A DNA stretch of 64,000 nucleotides from Pseudomonas putida (GTDB taxonomy: Bacteria; Pseudomonadota; Gammaproteobacteria; Pseudomonadales; Pseudomonadaceae), in contig NZ_JANHLC010000001.1 of assembly GCF_028682395.1 (NCBI RefSeq), positions 1 through 64,000 of the forward strand. The letters run 5' to 3'. The notes below the pieces were generated by a model, which saw only the letters and a list, made by a program, of their open reading frames with translations, did no database searches and was not told the DNA's origin. Made by a program: the position numbers and the translations under genes. Of the stretch, positions 26,465 to 37,041 are shown piece after piece. Position 1 is the first letter of the stretch; each line of letters begins with the position of its first letter.

Positions 26465-27391
26465 TTAGCGGTCCAGCTCAGGCGTTTCGAAGTTTTTCGC
26501 GAAATCCAGCGGCTCGGATTCGCCCCAAATGCTTCGGGTACCGACTTCCAGCCAATCCTGCGGCTCCCAGTTCGCCTGCGGCCCGATGTAGTCCATGTCG
26601 GCGAAGTACTCGTGCATGCTGTTCCATGGATCGCGGATGTACGCAAAGGTATTGGAGCCGACGAAGTGACGCCCAGGGCCCCAGCCAGGGATATAACCCT
26701 TGTTGACCATCTGCCGCGCCCCCGCGCCGACTTCATCGGTGGTGCCGACATCGAAACCGACATGGTGCAAGCCGTAGGTATTGGATTTGCCAAAGGCGAC
26801 GATGTGGTGATCGCTGCCGGTGGACGAGTGAAGAAAATTCAGGAAGGAAGCAACTCGATCCGAAAGGCGCATACCGAACATCTCGTTGTAAAACTCAACC
26901 TTGCGATTAGGGTCGGTGGAGAACAGCACCACATGGCCCATTCGCCTCGGCTTGGTTGGTTTTTCGTCGAGCAACTCGCTGCGTCCGCTACGCGCTGTTC
27001 GATTGTCCAGGGTGTTGTAGGTCACGCGTGGGGCCGTGTCCCAAGGCGCTTCTTCGGCGCACTTGATGTTGGTCAGCATGCCGTCGAAATCCCGGAGCCA
27101 GATGCCTTCGGGTGGGACGTTGGCCGGTGGTTCGAGCAGCTCGATCCCGGCCTGTTCCAGACGCTGGGTGATGCCCGCCAGCGACTCGCTATCGGTACCA
27201 AAGCTGACATAGGTCAGTCGCTTGCGCGGGCCCTGGGTCAGGATGACCTGATCCTGGTCGCGACCGAAACAGCGGCACACCAGGGTGCCATCGCGATAGA
27301 ACGTGTCGAGGCCAAAGTCTTCATAGAAAACCCGGGCAATTTCCAGGTCCGGAACACTCATGGAGAAATGCTGAATATTACGAATCGTCAT
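26465..27391 (-). CDS. Type I extradiol dioxygenase (VOC family)
   Basis: Two vicinal-oxygen-chelate modules in 308 residues. The catalytic C-terminal module carries the metal triad His153 (MGHVVLF), His210 (LHHVGFD) and Glu261 (MHEYFAD), as in catechol 2,3-dioxygenases, so it should be an Fe(II) or Mn(II) meta-cleavage enzyme. The start is the ATG at 27391. It heads the dioxygenase - aldehyde dehydrogenase - hydrolase operon and diverges from a LysR regulator, which probably activates it. The catechol could come from one of the flavin hydroxylases of the cluster. Confidence 0.9.
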   Translation of the reverse strand: MTIRNIQHFSMSVPDLEIARVFYEDFGLDTFYRDGTLVCRCFGRDQDQVILTQGPRKRLTYVSFGTDSESLAGITQRLEQAGIELLEPPANVPPEGIWLRDFDGMLTNIKCAEEAPWDTAPRVTYNTLDNRTARSGRSELLDEKPTKPRRMGHVVLFSTDPNRKVEFYNEMFGMRLSDRVASFLNFLHSSTGSDHHIVAFGKSNTYGLHHVGFDVGTTDEVGAGARQMVNKGYIPGWGPGRHFVGSNTFAYIRDPWNSMHEYFADMDYIGPQANWEPQDWLEVGTRSIWGESEPLDFAKNFETPELDR

Positions 27392-27502
27392 GGCGACCCT
27401 GTCCTTTTTCTTGTGGTGATTGATCGTCGGGAAACGATGTCGCATCACGGTAAGGGCGTCGATAAACAGGGTCTAATCAAAAGAATGCACGCGCACGTCA
27501 CA

Positions 27503-27522
27503 TCGATAACTTTTGGCATCGA
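27503..27522. promoter_or_regulatory. Candidate LysR-type operator
   Basis: TCGAT-N10-ATCGA lies midway in the 221-bp divergent region between the extradiol dioxygenase operon and the LysR gene. A dyad with such spacing is usual for a LysR recognition site. Only position and symmetry support this. Confidence 0.4.
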
Positions 27523-27612
27523 ACCAGAGGCGACGACTGCACGGCGCAGATCGTTCCTTCACGGGCGCTGAGCGGATTGCTAGTATCCGGCCAAACCTTC
27601 AGGGCAAGCGCT

Positions 27613-28557
27613 GTGATCATCGACCCCCGTCACCTTATCCAGCTTCATGTCATCGTCGAGCTGGGTTCCTTTCATTCCGCTGCCGGGCGGCTGGGCCTGA
27701 CCCAGCCCGGACTGAGTCGCAACATCCGCTTGCTCGAATCACGACTGGGCGTGCAGTTGCTGGTGCGCGGCAAGCACGGCGCCCACCCCACGGACGAGGG
27801 CAAGGCACTGGCCTCCTACGGGCGCAAGCTGTATGAACTGAGCCAACAGGCTTCCACGGCCGGCACGTCTCTACGCCAGGGGGATGTCGGTGAACTGCGT
27901 CTGGGGGCGTCGTTCTCGATGGCCAACAGTCTGATTGCCGAGCCGGTCAGCCGCTTTCTCATAAACCGGCCAAAAGCCTCGATCCGCGTAACACCAGGTT
28001 CGACCTTACAACTGCTGGAGAAACTCGACAGCGGTCAGCTCGATCTGGTGATTGGCGGTACCCAGATGCTGCCGCCCGAGCACGGGCTGCGTTTTGAGCC
28101 TCTTTTGGAGAACAATCTGGAGGTGATCGCTCGCATCGATCATCCGCTGGCACACGCCGACGCTGTGACACCTGCCGAGTTGCGTCACTATCGATGGGTC
28201 GCGTGCCTGGAACCCGACCCTCTTCGCTGTGATGTCGATGCAGCAATGGTCTCGCTGGGTGTGATGCGCGGCGCCATTGCCATGGAAACAGCCTCCCTGA
28301 GTTTGCTCAGCGAGGTGCTTGAGCGGACCGACTTTCTGAGCCTGATCCCAAGTCCGGTCGCGCTCTCACTGGTTCGGTCCGGGCGCTTCAGTCGCCTTGC
28401 AGTGCACAATCGATATCCCTTGCGCCCATTGGGCATCGCTTCCCGTGCCGACAGCCAGACTTCCCCTTTGAGTAATGCGTTTATTCAAGCCCTGCGCGAA
28501 TGGGCACGCGATCACCAGCACGACTTGGAAATACGGCACGCATTGGCCTTGCCTTAA
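27613..28557 (+). CDS. LysR family transcriptional regulator
   Basis: Protein of 314 residues with an N-terminal helix-turn-helix (GSFHSAAGRLGLTQPGLSRNIRLLESRLG) and a LysR substrate-binding domain (GELRLGASFSMA ... LDLVIGG). I prefer the GTG at 27613 (VIIDPRHLIQLHV) behind AGGG; a TTG at 27577 would add 12 unlikely residues. It is divergent from the meta-cleavage operon, the standard arrangement for an activator responding to a pathway intermediate. Confidence 0.88.
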   Translation: MIIDPRHLIQLHVIVELGSFHSAAGRLGLTQPGLSRNIRLLESRLGVQLLVRGKHGAHPTDEGKALASYGRKLYELSQQASTAGTSLRQGDVGELRLGASFSMANSLIAEPVSRFLINRPKASIRVTPGSTLQLLEKLDSGQLDLVIGGTQMLPPEHGLRFEPLLENNLEVIARIDHPLAHADAVTPAELRHYRWVACLEPDPLRCDVDAAMVSLGVMRGAIAMETASLSLLSEVLERTDFLSLIPSPVALSLVRSGRFSRLAVHNRYPLRPLGIASRADSQTSPLSNAFIQALREWARDHQHDLEIRHALALP

Positions 28558-28568
28558 GAATCGGGAGG

Positions 28569-28800
28569 TCAGTTCGACGGGCGGTCGAAGCGTCTGATTC
28601 TTGCCGTCCTCCAGCACACCCGGTCAGGCCCCCCACTCAAACCGCGAAGTGCGTCGCGGTCGAGGAACTTCACTGCCCGCGCTGGCCAGCAATGACCCCT
28701 TGGCGATGCCAGTCGGCCAGCGGACGGCTGATGTTTTCTGCGCGTACGCCAAGTTTGATCGCCAATTGGCGATGGCTCAGCGGCAATTGAAATGCCTTCC
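28569..28800 (-). pseudogene. Crp/Fnr-type regulator remnant (C-terminal HTH)
   Basis: The minus strand encodes LPLSHRQLAIKLGVRAENISR and LADWHRQGVIAGQRG, the winged-helix region of Crp/Fnr regulators. At about 28672 a stop interrupts it, while the next frame continues with VKFLDRDALRGL, the normal end of the domain. The sensor domain is missing. It is thus a truncated, frameshifted fragment, lying between the catabolic cluster and tRNA-Pro. Confidence 0.6.
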
Positions 28801-28843
28801 ACCCAGAGCCGGTGATTTTGTAGGGGTAAAAACGATCGAAGTT

Positions 28844-28879
28844 AAAAAAGGGTCGCGAGATAAAATCTCGCAACCCTTT
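28844..28879 (-). terminator. Terminator after tRNA-Pro
   Basis: On the minus strand AAAGGGTTGCGAGA pairs with TCTCGCGACCCTTT around loop TTTTA, with further T residues following. It lies directly downstream of the tRNA gene. Confidence 0.75.
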
Positions 28880-28887
28880 GAATTATA

Positions 28888-28964
28888 TGGTCGGGACGGA
28901 GTGATTCGAACACTCGACCCCTAGCACCCCATGCTAGTGCGCTACCGGACTGCGCTACGCCCCG
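28888..28964 (-). tRNA. tRNA-Pro (GGG)
   Basis: A 77-nt cloverleaf on the minus strand with encoded CCA. The anticodon stem CTAGC/GCTAG encloses loop ATGGGGT, giving anticodon GGG (reads CCC and CCU). The T arm GAGTGTTCGAATCACTC is intact. The acceptor stem pairs fully with one G-U. It marks the border between the catabolic cluster and the translation operon. Confidence 0.95.
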
Positions 28965-29055
28965 ACTAGGCGTGAAACTCGCTCTCACAACATCTGAGAA
29001 CGCTCAGGAATATAACGCAAGCTTTTGAAATATGGAAGTATTTTAAAAGATGAAT

Positions 29056-29412
29056 TTATTTCTTGAGCACCACCAGAACGTCCTCCAACTCGGAGATCAT
29101 CTGGCGGATCAGTTGTTTGTACTGGGTGGTGTCATCTTTGGCTTCATCACCGGAGAGACGCAGCCGCGCCCCGCCGATGGTGAACCCTTGGTCATAAAGC
29201 AGCGCGCGGATCTGCCGGATCATCAGCACGTCTTGGCGCTGATAATACCGGCGATTTCCGCGACGCTTCACGGGGTTGAGTTGAGGAAACTCCTGCTCCC
29301 AATAACGCAGCACATGCGGCTTGACCGCACAGAGCTCGCTGACCTCACCAATGGTGAAGTAGCGTTTTCCCGGAATGACCGGTAGCTCGTCGTTATGACT
29401 TGGTTCCAGCAT
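29056..29412 (-). CDS. MerR family transcriptional regulator
   Basis: Protein of 118 residues with an N-terminal MerR winged helix ([45 protein letters not shown]) and a short coiled-coil dimerisation helix. No cysteine-rich metal site is present. Its start (ATG 29412) lies inside the end of ihfA, with 20 bp of overlap. It is the conserved gene downstream of ihfA in gammaproteobacteria, of unknown target, and closes the pheST-ihfA operon. Confidence 0.9.
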   Translation of the reverse strand: MLEPSHNDELPVIPGKRYFTIGEVSELCAVKPHVLRYWEQEFPQLNPVKRRGNRRYYQRQDVLMIRQIRALLYDQGFTIGGARLRLSGDEAKDDTTQYKQLIRQMISELEDVLVVLKK

Positions 29413-29695
29413 AAGCCTCAACTCGGGCCTTCAACTTCTGCCCTGGACGAAAGGTGACCACACGGCGAGCCGTGATCGGGATTTCTTCTCCCGTCTTTGG
29501 ATTGCGGCCAGGCCGCTGGCGTTTATCGCGCAAATCGAAATTGCCAAAACCTGACAATTTAACCTGCTCGTTGTCTTCGAGAGCGTGCCTGATTTCTTCA
29601 AAAAACAGTTCGACCAATTCCTTGGCCTCCCGTTTATTCAGGCCCAGCTCTTCATAAAGACGTTCCGCCATTTCAGCTTTCGTCAGAGCCCCCAT
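29393..29695 (-). CDS. ihfA: Integration host factor subunit alpha
   Basis: HU/IHF-fold protein of 100 residues: [29 protein letters not shown] and the DNA-bending arm with [23 protein letters not shown], including the intercalating Pro of RNPKTGE. It dimerises with IhfB and bends DNA at specific sites for transcription, replication and recombination. It begins three bases after the pheT stop with AAGGAAGTGACGT before the ATG, an arrangement conserved since E. coli. Confidence 0.98.
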   Translation of the reverse strand: MGALTKAEMAERLYEELGLNKREAKELVELFFEEIRHALEDNEQVKLSGFGNFDLRDKRQRPGRNPKTGEEIPITARRVVTFRPGQKLKARVEAYAGTKS

Positions 29696-29698
29696 ACG

Positions 29699-32080
29699 TC
29701 ACTTCCTTAACGTGGCGTTCAACCTTTGTTCGAGCGAGGTGAGGATAGCTTGCGTTGTAGAGTTCACCTCATCGTCATTAAGAGTGCGTGATGGATGCTG
29801 CCAGGTCAAGCCAACTGCCAGGCTTTTTCTATGGGGATCAATGCCTTTGCCCTGGTAGACGTCAAACAGCCTGAGGTCCGTGAGCCATTCACCGGCGTTT
29901 TCGCGAATCACATCCAAGACTGCGCTAGCAGAAACATCGCGATCAGCCAGCAATGCCAGGTCTCGCCGAACCTCTGGGAAGCGCGACAACTCCTGGAACT
30001 TGGGCATGCGACCCAAAGCGACTTCGCCCAACACCAACTCGAACACATAAACCGGGCGATCCAGCCCCAGTGTTTTCGCCAGTTCTGGATGAATAGCGCC
30101 CAGGTAGCCGACTTCCCGCCCATCACGCTCGATCCGTGCAGTCTGACCAGGATGCAACGCTGGATGCTTGCCCGGGACAAAGCTGAATTGGTCCGCCGCA
30201 CCGGCAAACCCCAGCACCGCTTCAACATCAGCCTTGACGTCAAAGAAGTCCACGCCATCACGACCTTGCGCCCAGCCTTCCGGCAGGCGGCTTCCGCAAA
30301 CGACACCGGCCAACATCGGTTGCTGCTTCAGGCCTTCCAGTTGCCCGACAAAACGCAGGCCACTTTCAAACATACGCACGCGATCCTGTTGGCGATTCAG
30401 GTTGTGCTGCAGCGCCTTGACCAGACCGGGCCACAGGGAAGAACGCATCGCCGCCATATCGACCGATATCGGATTGAGCAGCAACAGCGGCTCAACGCCC
30501 GGATTGAACAGCTCGAACATCTTCGGATCGATAAAGCTATAAGTCACAGCCTCCTGATAGCCTCGGGCAACCAGAAGACGACGCAAGGCCGGCAGATCGC
30601 TCTGCGCTTCAGCCTTGGCCTGGGGCGCCAGACGCGCCTGCGGGTAACGAACCGGCAAACGGTTGTAGCCATACAGCCGCGCCAACTCTTCGATCAGATC
30701 GACTTCCAGGCTGATATCGAAGCGATGGCTCGGCACTTCGACTCGCCATTGGCCTGCACCATCAGCAGAAATCTTCAGACCCAAGGCCGCAATCAGGCGC
30801 TCGACTTCGCCAGCGTCCATTTCCAGACCCAGCATTTGATCGATACGCGCCGCACGCAGAGTGATCGGCGCAATCGCGGGCAGATGCTCCGGGCTGGCGG
30901 ACTCGATGATCGGCCCCGCTTCCCCGCCGGTGATCTCCAGCAACAGGCCCGTCGCGCGCTCCATGGCTTCGCGGGCCAGGTTCGAGTCGACACCGCGCTC
31001 ATAACGGTGTGAGGCATCGGTATGCAAACCATAAGAACGAGCTTTGCCGGCAATGGCAATCGGATCGAAAAACGCACTTTCCAGGAATACATCCCGCGTT
31101 TTTGCGGTGTTGACGCCGCTGTGCTCGCCGCCCATCACACCCGCGATCGCCAAGGCACGCGTATGGTCGGCAATAACCAGGGTATCGCTGCGCAAGCTGA
31201 CTTCCTGGCCGTCGAGCAGAACGATCTTCTCGCCCTCCTCGGCCATGCGCACACGAATTCCACCGTTGATTTCAGCCAGATCGAATGCATGCAGTGGCTG
31301 GCCCAGCTCCAGCATGACGTAGTTGGTGATATCGACCGCAGCGTCAATGCTGCGCACATCTGAGCGACGCAGGCGTTCAACCATCCACAACGGAGTCGGC
31401 TTGGACAGGTCGACGTTACGTACAACACGCCCTAAATAACGTGGGCAAGCCGCAGGCGCGAGCACCTCGACCGAGCGCACTTCATCATGCAATACCGCAG
31501 CGGCAGGAACCGCAGGACGCTTGACCTCGGCAGCGTACAAAGCGCCGACTTCACGCGCCAGACCGGCCAGGGACAAACAGTCGCCACGGTTAGGCGTCAG
31601 GTCAACTTCGATGCTGGCATCTTCCAGATCCAGGTAGACCCGAAAATCCTCGCCAACCGGAGCGTCGGCCGCCAGTTCCATCAACCCGTCATTACCCTCA
31701 CCCACCTGCAGCTCGGCCGCCGAACACAACATCCCGTTCGACTCGACGCCACGCAGCTTGGCCTTCTTGATTTTGAAATCACCGGGCAACTGCGCACCAA
31801 TCATGGCAAACGGAATTTTCAGCCCTGGGCGCACATTGGGCGCGCCACAGACGACCTGAAAGGTCTCCGAACCATTACTGACCTGGCACACTCGCAGCTT
31901 GTCTGCATCCGGGTGTTGTTCGGTGCTCAGCACTTCGCCAATGACTACACCGCTAAAAACGCCGGCAACCGGGGTAACGCTATCGACCTCAAGGCCGGCC
32001 ATCGACAGACGAGCAACCAGCTCATCGCGACTTACCTGCGGGCTTACCCAGCCGCGCAGCCATTGTTCACTGAATTTCAT
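29699..32080 (-). CDS. pheT: Phenylalanine-tRNA ligase beta subunit
   Basis: Full-length beta subunit of 793 residues: N-terminal tRNA-binding OB-fold domain (EQHPDADKLRVCQV), B3/4 editing domain, B5 domain and C-terminal anticodon-binding FDX domain (FPEVRRDLALLADRDVSASAVLDVI). With PheS it forms the alpha2-beta2 enzyme that charges tRNA-Phe and edits mischarged Tyr. The gene follows pheS by 36 bp, with AGGAGAGCAGG before the ATG. Confidence 0.98.
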   Translation of the reverse strand: MKFSEQWLRGWVSPQVSRDELVARLSMAGLEVDSVTPVAGVFSGVVIGEVLSTEQHPDADKLRVCQVSNGSETFQVVCGAPNVRPGLKIPFAMIGAQLPGDFKIKKAKLRGVESNGMLCSAAELQVGEGNDGLMELAADAPVGEDFRVYLDLEDASIEVDLTPNRGDCLSLAGLAREVGALYAAEVKRPAVPAAAVLHDEVRSVEVLAPAACPRYLGRVVRNVDLSKPTPLWMVERLRRSDVRSIDAAVDITNYVMLELGQPLHAFDLAEINGGIRVRMAEEGEKIVLLDGQEVSLRSDTLVIADHTRALAIAGVMGGEHSGVNTAKTRDVFLESAFFDPIAIAGKARSYGLHTDASHRYERGVDSNLAREAMERATGLLLEITGGEAGPIIESASPEHLPAIAPITLRAARIDQMLGLEMDAGEVERLIAALGLKISADGAGQWRVEVPSHRFDISLEVDLIEELARLYGYNRLPVRYPQARLAPQAKAEAQSDLPALRRLLVARGYQEAVTYSFIDPKMFELFNPGVEPLLLLNPISVDMAAMRSSLWPGLVKALQHNLNRQQDRVRMFESGLRFVGQLEGLKQQPMLAGVVCGSRLPEGWAQGRDGVDFFDVKADVEAVLGFAGAADQFSFVPGKHPALHPGQTARIERDGREVGYLGAIHPELAKTLGLDRPVYVFELVLGEVALGRMPKFQELSRFPEVRRDLALLADRDVSASAVLDVIRENAGEWLTDLRLFDVYQGKGIDPHRKSLAVGLTWQHPSRTLNDDEVNSTTQAILTSLEQRLNATLRK

Positions 32081-32116
32081 CCTGCTCTCCTGAAAGATTC
32101 GTTACGGGCGTGCGAC

Positions 32117-33186
<1,070 letters not shown>

Positions 33187-33201
33187 TATGACGTTTAACA
33201 C

Positions 33202-33225
33202 CTGGGCTCACAAAGGTGGGCCCAG
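33202..33225 (-). other. Second hairpin in the rplT-pheS gap
   Basis: CTGGGC-x-CAC pairs with GTG-x-GCCCAG around a 4-base loop just after the rplT stop. With the hairpin at 33153-33186 it forms a tandem structure in the 110-bp gap. I found no Phe-rich leader peptide. Confidence 0.5.
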
Positions 33226-33243
33226 ATGATTGTCGGTGGGTAC

Positions 33244-33600
33244 TTAAGCCAAGGTGGCTTTAGCTTTCTCGACAATCGCAGCAAACGCCGCTTTTTCGTT
33301 CACTGCCAGATCAGCCAGAACCTTACGGTCGATCTCGATGGACGCTTTTTTCAGGCCGGCGATGAAACGGCTGTAGGACAGACCGTTGATACGAGCACCA
33401 GCGTTGATACGAGCGATCCACAGAGCGCGGAACTGACGTTTTTTCTGACGACGGTCACGGTAGGCGTATTGGCCTGCCTTGATTACCGCTTGCTTGGCAA
33501 CACGGAATACGCGCGAGCGTGCACCGTAGTAGCCTTTAGCAAGTTTCAGAATTTTCTTGTGACGCTTACGGGCAATGACGCCACGCTTTACACGAGCCAT
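33244..33600 (-). CDS. rplT: 50S ribosomal protein L20
   Basis: Protein of 118 residues beginning [32 protein letters not shown], the canonical L20 N-terminus that threads into 23S rRNA. It assembles the large subunit and in many bacteria represses its own operon by binding mRNA. It lies 29 bp after rpmI in the standard infC-rpmI-rplT order, with AGAGGAAATAGCTC before its ATG. Confidence 0.99.
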   Translation of the reverse strand: MARVKRGVIARKRHKKILKLAKGYYGARSRVFRVAKQAVIKAGQYAYRDRRQKKRQFRALWIARINAGARINGLSYSRFIAGLKKASIEIDRKVLADLAVNEKAAFAAIVEKAKATLA

Positions 33601-33629
33601 GAGCTATTTCCTCTAGTCTTAACCAAAAA

Positions 33630-33824
33630 TTAACGAAGGCGCAGCATGCGCTCGACTTTTGCCACGTCGGACGGATGCAGCAAGCTGCTACCGCGCAGTT
33701 GACGCTTACGCTTAGTCGACATTTTGGTCAGGATGTGGCTCTTGAAAGCGTGCTTGTGCTTGATACCGTTAGCAGTTTTCAGAAACCGCTTAGCAGCACC
33801 ACTTTTAGTCTTCATCTTTGGCAT
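33630..33824 (-). CDS. rpmI: 50S ribosomal protein L35
   Basis: Small basic protein of 64 residues ([44 protein letters not shown]), a complete bL35. It is the middle gene of infC-rpmI-rplT. The 60-bp gap from infC is short, with no promoter evident. Confidence 0.99.
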   Translation of the reverse strand: MPKMKTKSGAAKRFLKTANGIKHKHAFKSHILTKMSTKRKRQLRGSSLLHPSDVAKVERMLRLR

Positions 33825-33884
33825 GTTCGGATACTCCGCATTCAGTTGATAAACATAACCGCAAGGCCTGCCGTGCCCTGGTGG

Positions 33885-34436
33885 TTACTTCTTCTTTTTC
33901 GGGGCGATGACCATAATAAGCTGGCGTCCTTCCATCTTAGGATGCTGTTCGACCGAGCCGTATTCAACCAGGTCAGCTTCAACCCGCTTCAACAACTCCA
34001 TCCCCAGCTCCTGGTGGGCCATCTCACGGCCGCGGAATCTTAACGATACCTTGGCCCTGTCCCCATCACTCAGGAAACGTACCAGGTTGCGCAGTTTTAC
34101 CTGGTAATCCCCTTCCTCCGTCCCTGGACGAAACTTGATTTCTTTAACCTGAATCTGCTTCTGGTTTTTCTTCGCCGCTGCAATCTGCTTCTTCTTTTCG
34201 AAGATAGATTTGCCATAGTCCATCACCCGGCAAACGGGCGGGACTGCGTCGGCAGAGATTTCTACCAGATCTAGCTTGGCTTCTTCAGCAATACGAAGCG
34301 CTTCATCAATCGAGACGATGCCAACCTGCTCGCCGTCAGCGCCAATTAACCGAACCTCGCGTGCCGAGATATTCTCGTTGATCGGGGCCTTCGGTGCAGC
34401 TCGTTTATCTTGTCTCATTTCACGCTTAATAATAAT
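33885..34436 (-). CDS. infC: Translation initiation factor IF-3 (ATT start)
   Basis: IF-3 of 183 residues: N-terminal domain ([35 protein letters not shown]), linker and C-terminal domain ([26 protein letters not shown] ... [14 protein letters not shown]). It binds the 30S subunit and rejects non-canonical start codons. I start it at ATT 34436 rather than ATG 34418: GGAG precedes ATT ATT ATT AAG CGT GAA ATG, matching the usual Pseudomonas N-terminus IIKREM. The A of the ATT is the last base of the thrS stop TAA. An AUU start lets IF-3 limit its own synthesis. Confidence 0.93.
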   Translation of the reverse strand: MIIKREMRQDKRAAPKAPINENISAREVRLIGADGEQVGIVSIDEALRIAEEAKLDLVEISADAVPPVCRVMDYGKSIFEKKKQIAAAKKNQKQIQVKEIKFRPGTEEGDYQVKLRNLVRFLSDGDRAKVSLRFRGREMAHQELGMELLKRVEADLVEYGSVEQHPKMEGRQLIMVIAPKKKK

Positions 34437-36358
34437 TACTCCGAATCTTGGCGACCACGCCGGGAAACCGCTTGAGCGAGAAAATCAGCGAACTGGGCGA
34501 CGGGCATGGAGCCCAAGTCAACACCTTCACGCGTACGCACAGCGACAGTTTGCGTTTCAACCTCCCGATCTCCGATAACCAAGAGATAGGGAACCTTGAG
34601 CAAAGTATGCTCGCGGATTTTAAAGCCGATCTTTTCATTTCTCAAGTCGGACTTGGCACGAAATCCGCTTTCCGCGAGAGTTTTTTCCACTTCCAGGGCA
34701 AATTCTGCCTGTTTATCAGTGATATTCATGATCACTGCCTGGGTTGGAGCCAGCCACGCAGGGAACGCGCCTTCGTAATGCTCGATCAAAATACCGACGA
34801 AACGCTCGAAGGAACCGAGAATCGCCCGGTGCAACATCACCGGGTGCTTACGGCTATTGTCCTCGGAGACATACTCCGCCCCCAAACGGATGGGCAGGTT
34901 GAAATCGAGCTGCAGAGTGCCGCACTGCCAGACGCGACCCAGGCAGTCCTTGAGCGAAAATTCGATTTTCGGCCCGTAGAACGCACCTTCGCCCGGCTGC
35001 AGGTCATACGGCAGGCCTGCGCTGTCGAGCGCCGAAGCCAGCGCGTGCTCGGCACGGTCCCACAAATCATCGGAACCCACACGTTTTTCGGGACGAGTGG
35101 AGAGCTTCAGTTCGATATCCTTGAACCCGAAGTCGGAGTAGACATCCAGCGTCAGCTTGATAAAGGCGGCGGACTCAGCCTGCATCTGCTCTTCGGTGCA
35201 GAAGATATGCGCGTCGTCCTGCGTAAAACCGCGGACCCGCATGATCCCGTGCAAAGCACCCGATGGCTCGTTGCGATGACAGGCACCGAACTCGGCCAAG
35301 CGCATCGGCAGCTCGCGGTAGCTTTTAAGACCTTGATTGAACACCTGCACATGGCAAGGGCAGTTCATCGGCTTGATCGCGTAGTCGCGATTTTCCGACT
35401 CGGTCGTAAACATGTTCTCGGCGTAGTTGGCCCAGTGCCCGGACTTTTCCCACAGGCTGCGATCAACAACTTGAGGCGTCTTGATCTCCAGATAGCCGTT
35501 ATCGCGCTGAACCTTGCGCATGTACTGCTCGAGCACTTGGTACAGCGTCCAGCCATTCGGGTGCCAGAACACCATGCCCGGCGCTTCTTCCTGGGTATGG
35601 AACAGGCCCAGGCGCTTGCCTATCTTGCGATGGTCGCGCTTCTCTGCCTCTTCGATACGCTGGATATACGCCGCCAGCTGCTTTTTATCGGCCCAGGCCG
35701 TGCCATAGATACGCTGCAACTGCTCATTCTTGGCATCGCCGCGCCAGTAGGCACCGGAGAGCTTGGTCAGCTTGAACGACTTCAGAAACCGGGTATTCGG
35801 CACGTGCGGGCCACGGCACATGTCGACATATTCTTCGTGGTAGTACAGCCCCATCGCCTGCTCATTGGGCATGTCCTCGACCAGGCGAAGCTTGTAGTCC
35901 TCGCCACGCGCGGTAAAGACCTCGATAACCTCGGCACGCGGGGTGACTTTCTTGATGACGTCGTAATCTTTCTCGATCAACTGCTGCATGCGCTGCTCGA
36001 TCGCAGCCATGTCATCAGGCGTGAAAGGACGTTCGTAGGCGATATCGTAGTAAAAGCCCTCGTCAATGACCGGACCAATGACCATTTTCGCCGTTGGGTA
36101 CAACTGCTTGACCGCGTGCCCTACCAAGTGAGCGCAAGAGTGGCGAATAATTTCCAGCCCCTCTTCATCCTTTGGCGTAATGATTTGCAGGGTCGCATCG
36201 CTATCAATCACATCGCAGGCATCGACCAGCTTGCCATTAACCTTGCCGGCAACAGTTGCCTTGGCCAGGCCGGCACCAATGGATGCGGCGACTTCGGCCA
36301 CGGAGACCGGGTGATCGAACGAACGCTGACTGCCATCGGGCAGAGTAATAGTTGGCAT
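34436..36358 (-). CDS. thrS: Threonine-tRNA ligase
   Basis: Complete class II enzyme of 640 residues: TGS domain ([23 protein letters not shown]), editing domain with [16 protein letters not shown] and CRGPHVPNT, catalytic core ([27 protein letters not shown], zinc site Cys/His) and C-terminal anticodon-binding domain. It charges tRNA-Thr and clears Ser-tRNA-Thr. The ATG at 36358 follows GGAGGCGCC. A hairpin just upstream may be an autoregulatory operator. Confidence 0.98.
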   Translation of the reverse strand: MPTITLPDGSQRSFDHPVSVAEVAASIGAGLAKATVAGKVNGKLVDACDVIDSDATLQIITPKDEEGLEIIRHSCAHLVGHAVKQLYPTAKMVIGPVIDEGFYYDIAYERPFTPDDMAAIEQRMQQLIEKDYDVIKKVTPRAEVIEVFTARGEDYKLRLVEDMPNEQAMGLYYHEEYVDMCRGPHVPNTRFLKSFKLTKLSGAYWRGDAKNEQLQRIYGTAWADKKQLAAYIQRIEEAEKRDHRKIGKRLGLFHTQEEAPGMVFWHPNGWTLYQVLEQYMRKVQRDNGYLEIKTPQVVDRSLWEKSGHWANYAENMFTTESENRDYAIKPMNCPCHVQVFNQGLKSYRELPMRLAEFGACHRNEPSGALHGIMRVRGFTQDDAHIFCTEEQMQAESAAFIKLTLDVYSDFGFKDIELKLSTRPEKRVGSDDLWDRAEHALASALDSAGLPYDLQPGEGAFYGPKIEFSLKDCLGRVWQCGTLQLDFNLPIRLGAEYVSEDNSRKHPVMLHRAILGSFERFVGILIEHYEGAFPAWLAPTQAVIMNITDKQAEFALEVEKTLAESGFRAKSDLRNEKIGFKIREHTLLKVPYLLVIGDREVETQTVAVRTREGVDLGSMPVAQFADFLAQAVSRRGRQDSE

Positions 36359-36744
36359 GGCGCCTCCTCTCCTAGTGGTGACCCCTACCAAAGGTCACAT
36401 CGGTTGGGATGAGCCAGTACGCGGTCGATTCTCGGCCGTTCGTTATGAACGCCTGCCTCACAGTGGCAAGAGCCTGATGGCCAACCGGGAACTGAACCAG
36501 AGTGACTGGAGTTCACATCAAGAAAATTATGACCTTAAAAGCCACGAACGCTGAAATGTCCGCTGCCTGAAAATAGTCAAGCGCGCCAACATAGCACAGA
36601 TAGACGCGCCTGATGGGGCCAGGGCACATCCGAGCAGATAAATCGGCCACTTCTATGCGAAATTCTGAACTTGAGCTTCACTTCAATCCTCAAATACCCA
36701 GAGAACCGCTCTCAGCCTCGATAGACTTTCAAGGAGCAATCAGA
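36359..36744. other. Region between thrS and the small secreted-protein gene
   Basis: I see no convincing gene in these 386 bp. A hairpin (GTGACC/GGTCAC, 36378-36398) lies 20 bp upstream of the thrS start on the minus strand, just before its ribosome binding site. The plus-strand side carries the promoter of the small protein at 36745. Divergent promoters are expected here, but no clear -35/-10 pair stands out. Confidence 0.5.
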
Positions 36745-37041
36745 ATGCGCTTTCATCACATGCTTGCACTAGCCGCCCCCTTTGCCCTTCTACTGCCGAT
36801 CAACGCCCAAGCTGCCTGGCCTGCCGGCGAGAAAGCCAACTATATGAAGGATTGCGTCGCAGCCGCCAGCCAAAGCGTCGACGCCAAGACCGCGACATCG
36901 CACTGCGAATGCGGCGCCAACGTCCTGGAGAAGAAATTCACCACAGACGAGATCAAACAGTTGCTCAATACCAAGACCCCACCACCGCCTGCGCTGCGCG
37001 ACAGAGCACTGACCGAAGTCTCGGCGTGCAAGGTCAAGTAA
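36745..37041 (+). CDS. Small secreted hypothetical protein
   Basis: Protein of 98 residues with a Sec signal peptide (MRFHHMLALAAPFALLLPINAQA-A). The mature part has four cysteines (DCVAAA, SHCECGAN, SACKVK), suggesting two periplasmic disulfides. The ATG at 36745 follows AAGGAGCAATCAG. I do not recognise a characterised family, though small Cys-containing periplasmic proteins like this are common in Pseudomonas. Confidence 0.75.
   Translation: MRFHHMLALAAPFALLLPINAQAAWPAGEKANYMKDCVAAASQSVDAKTATSHCECGANVLEKKFTTDEIKQLLNTKTPPPPALRDRALTEVSACKVK

Noticed and set aside
34448..36412. 654-codon plus-strand frame antisense to thrS
   Set aside because: Shadow of thrS; no family motif and no ribosome binding site.
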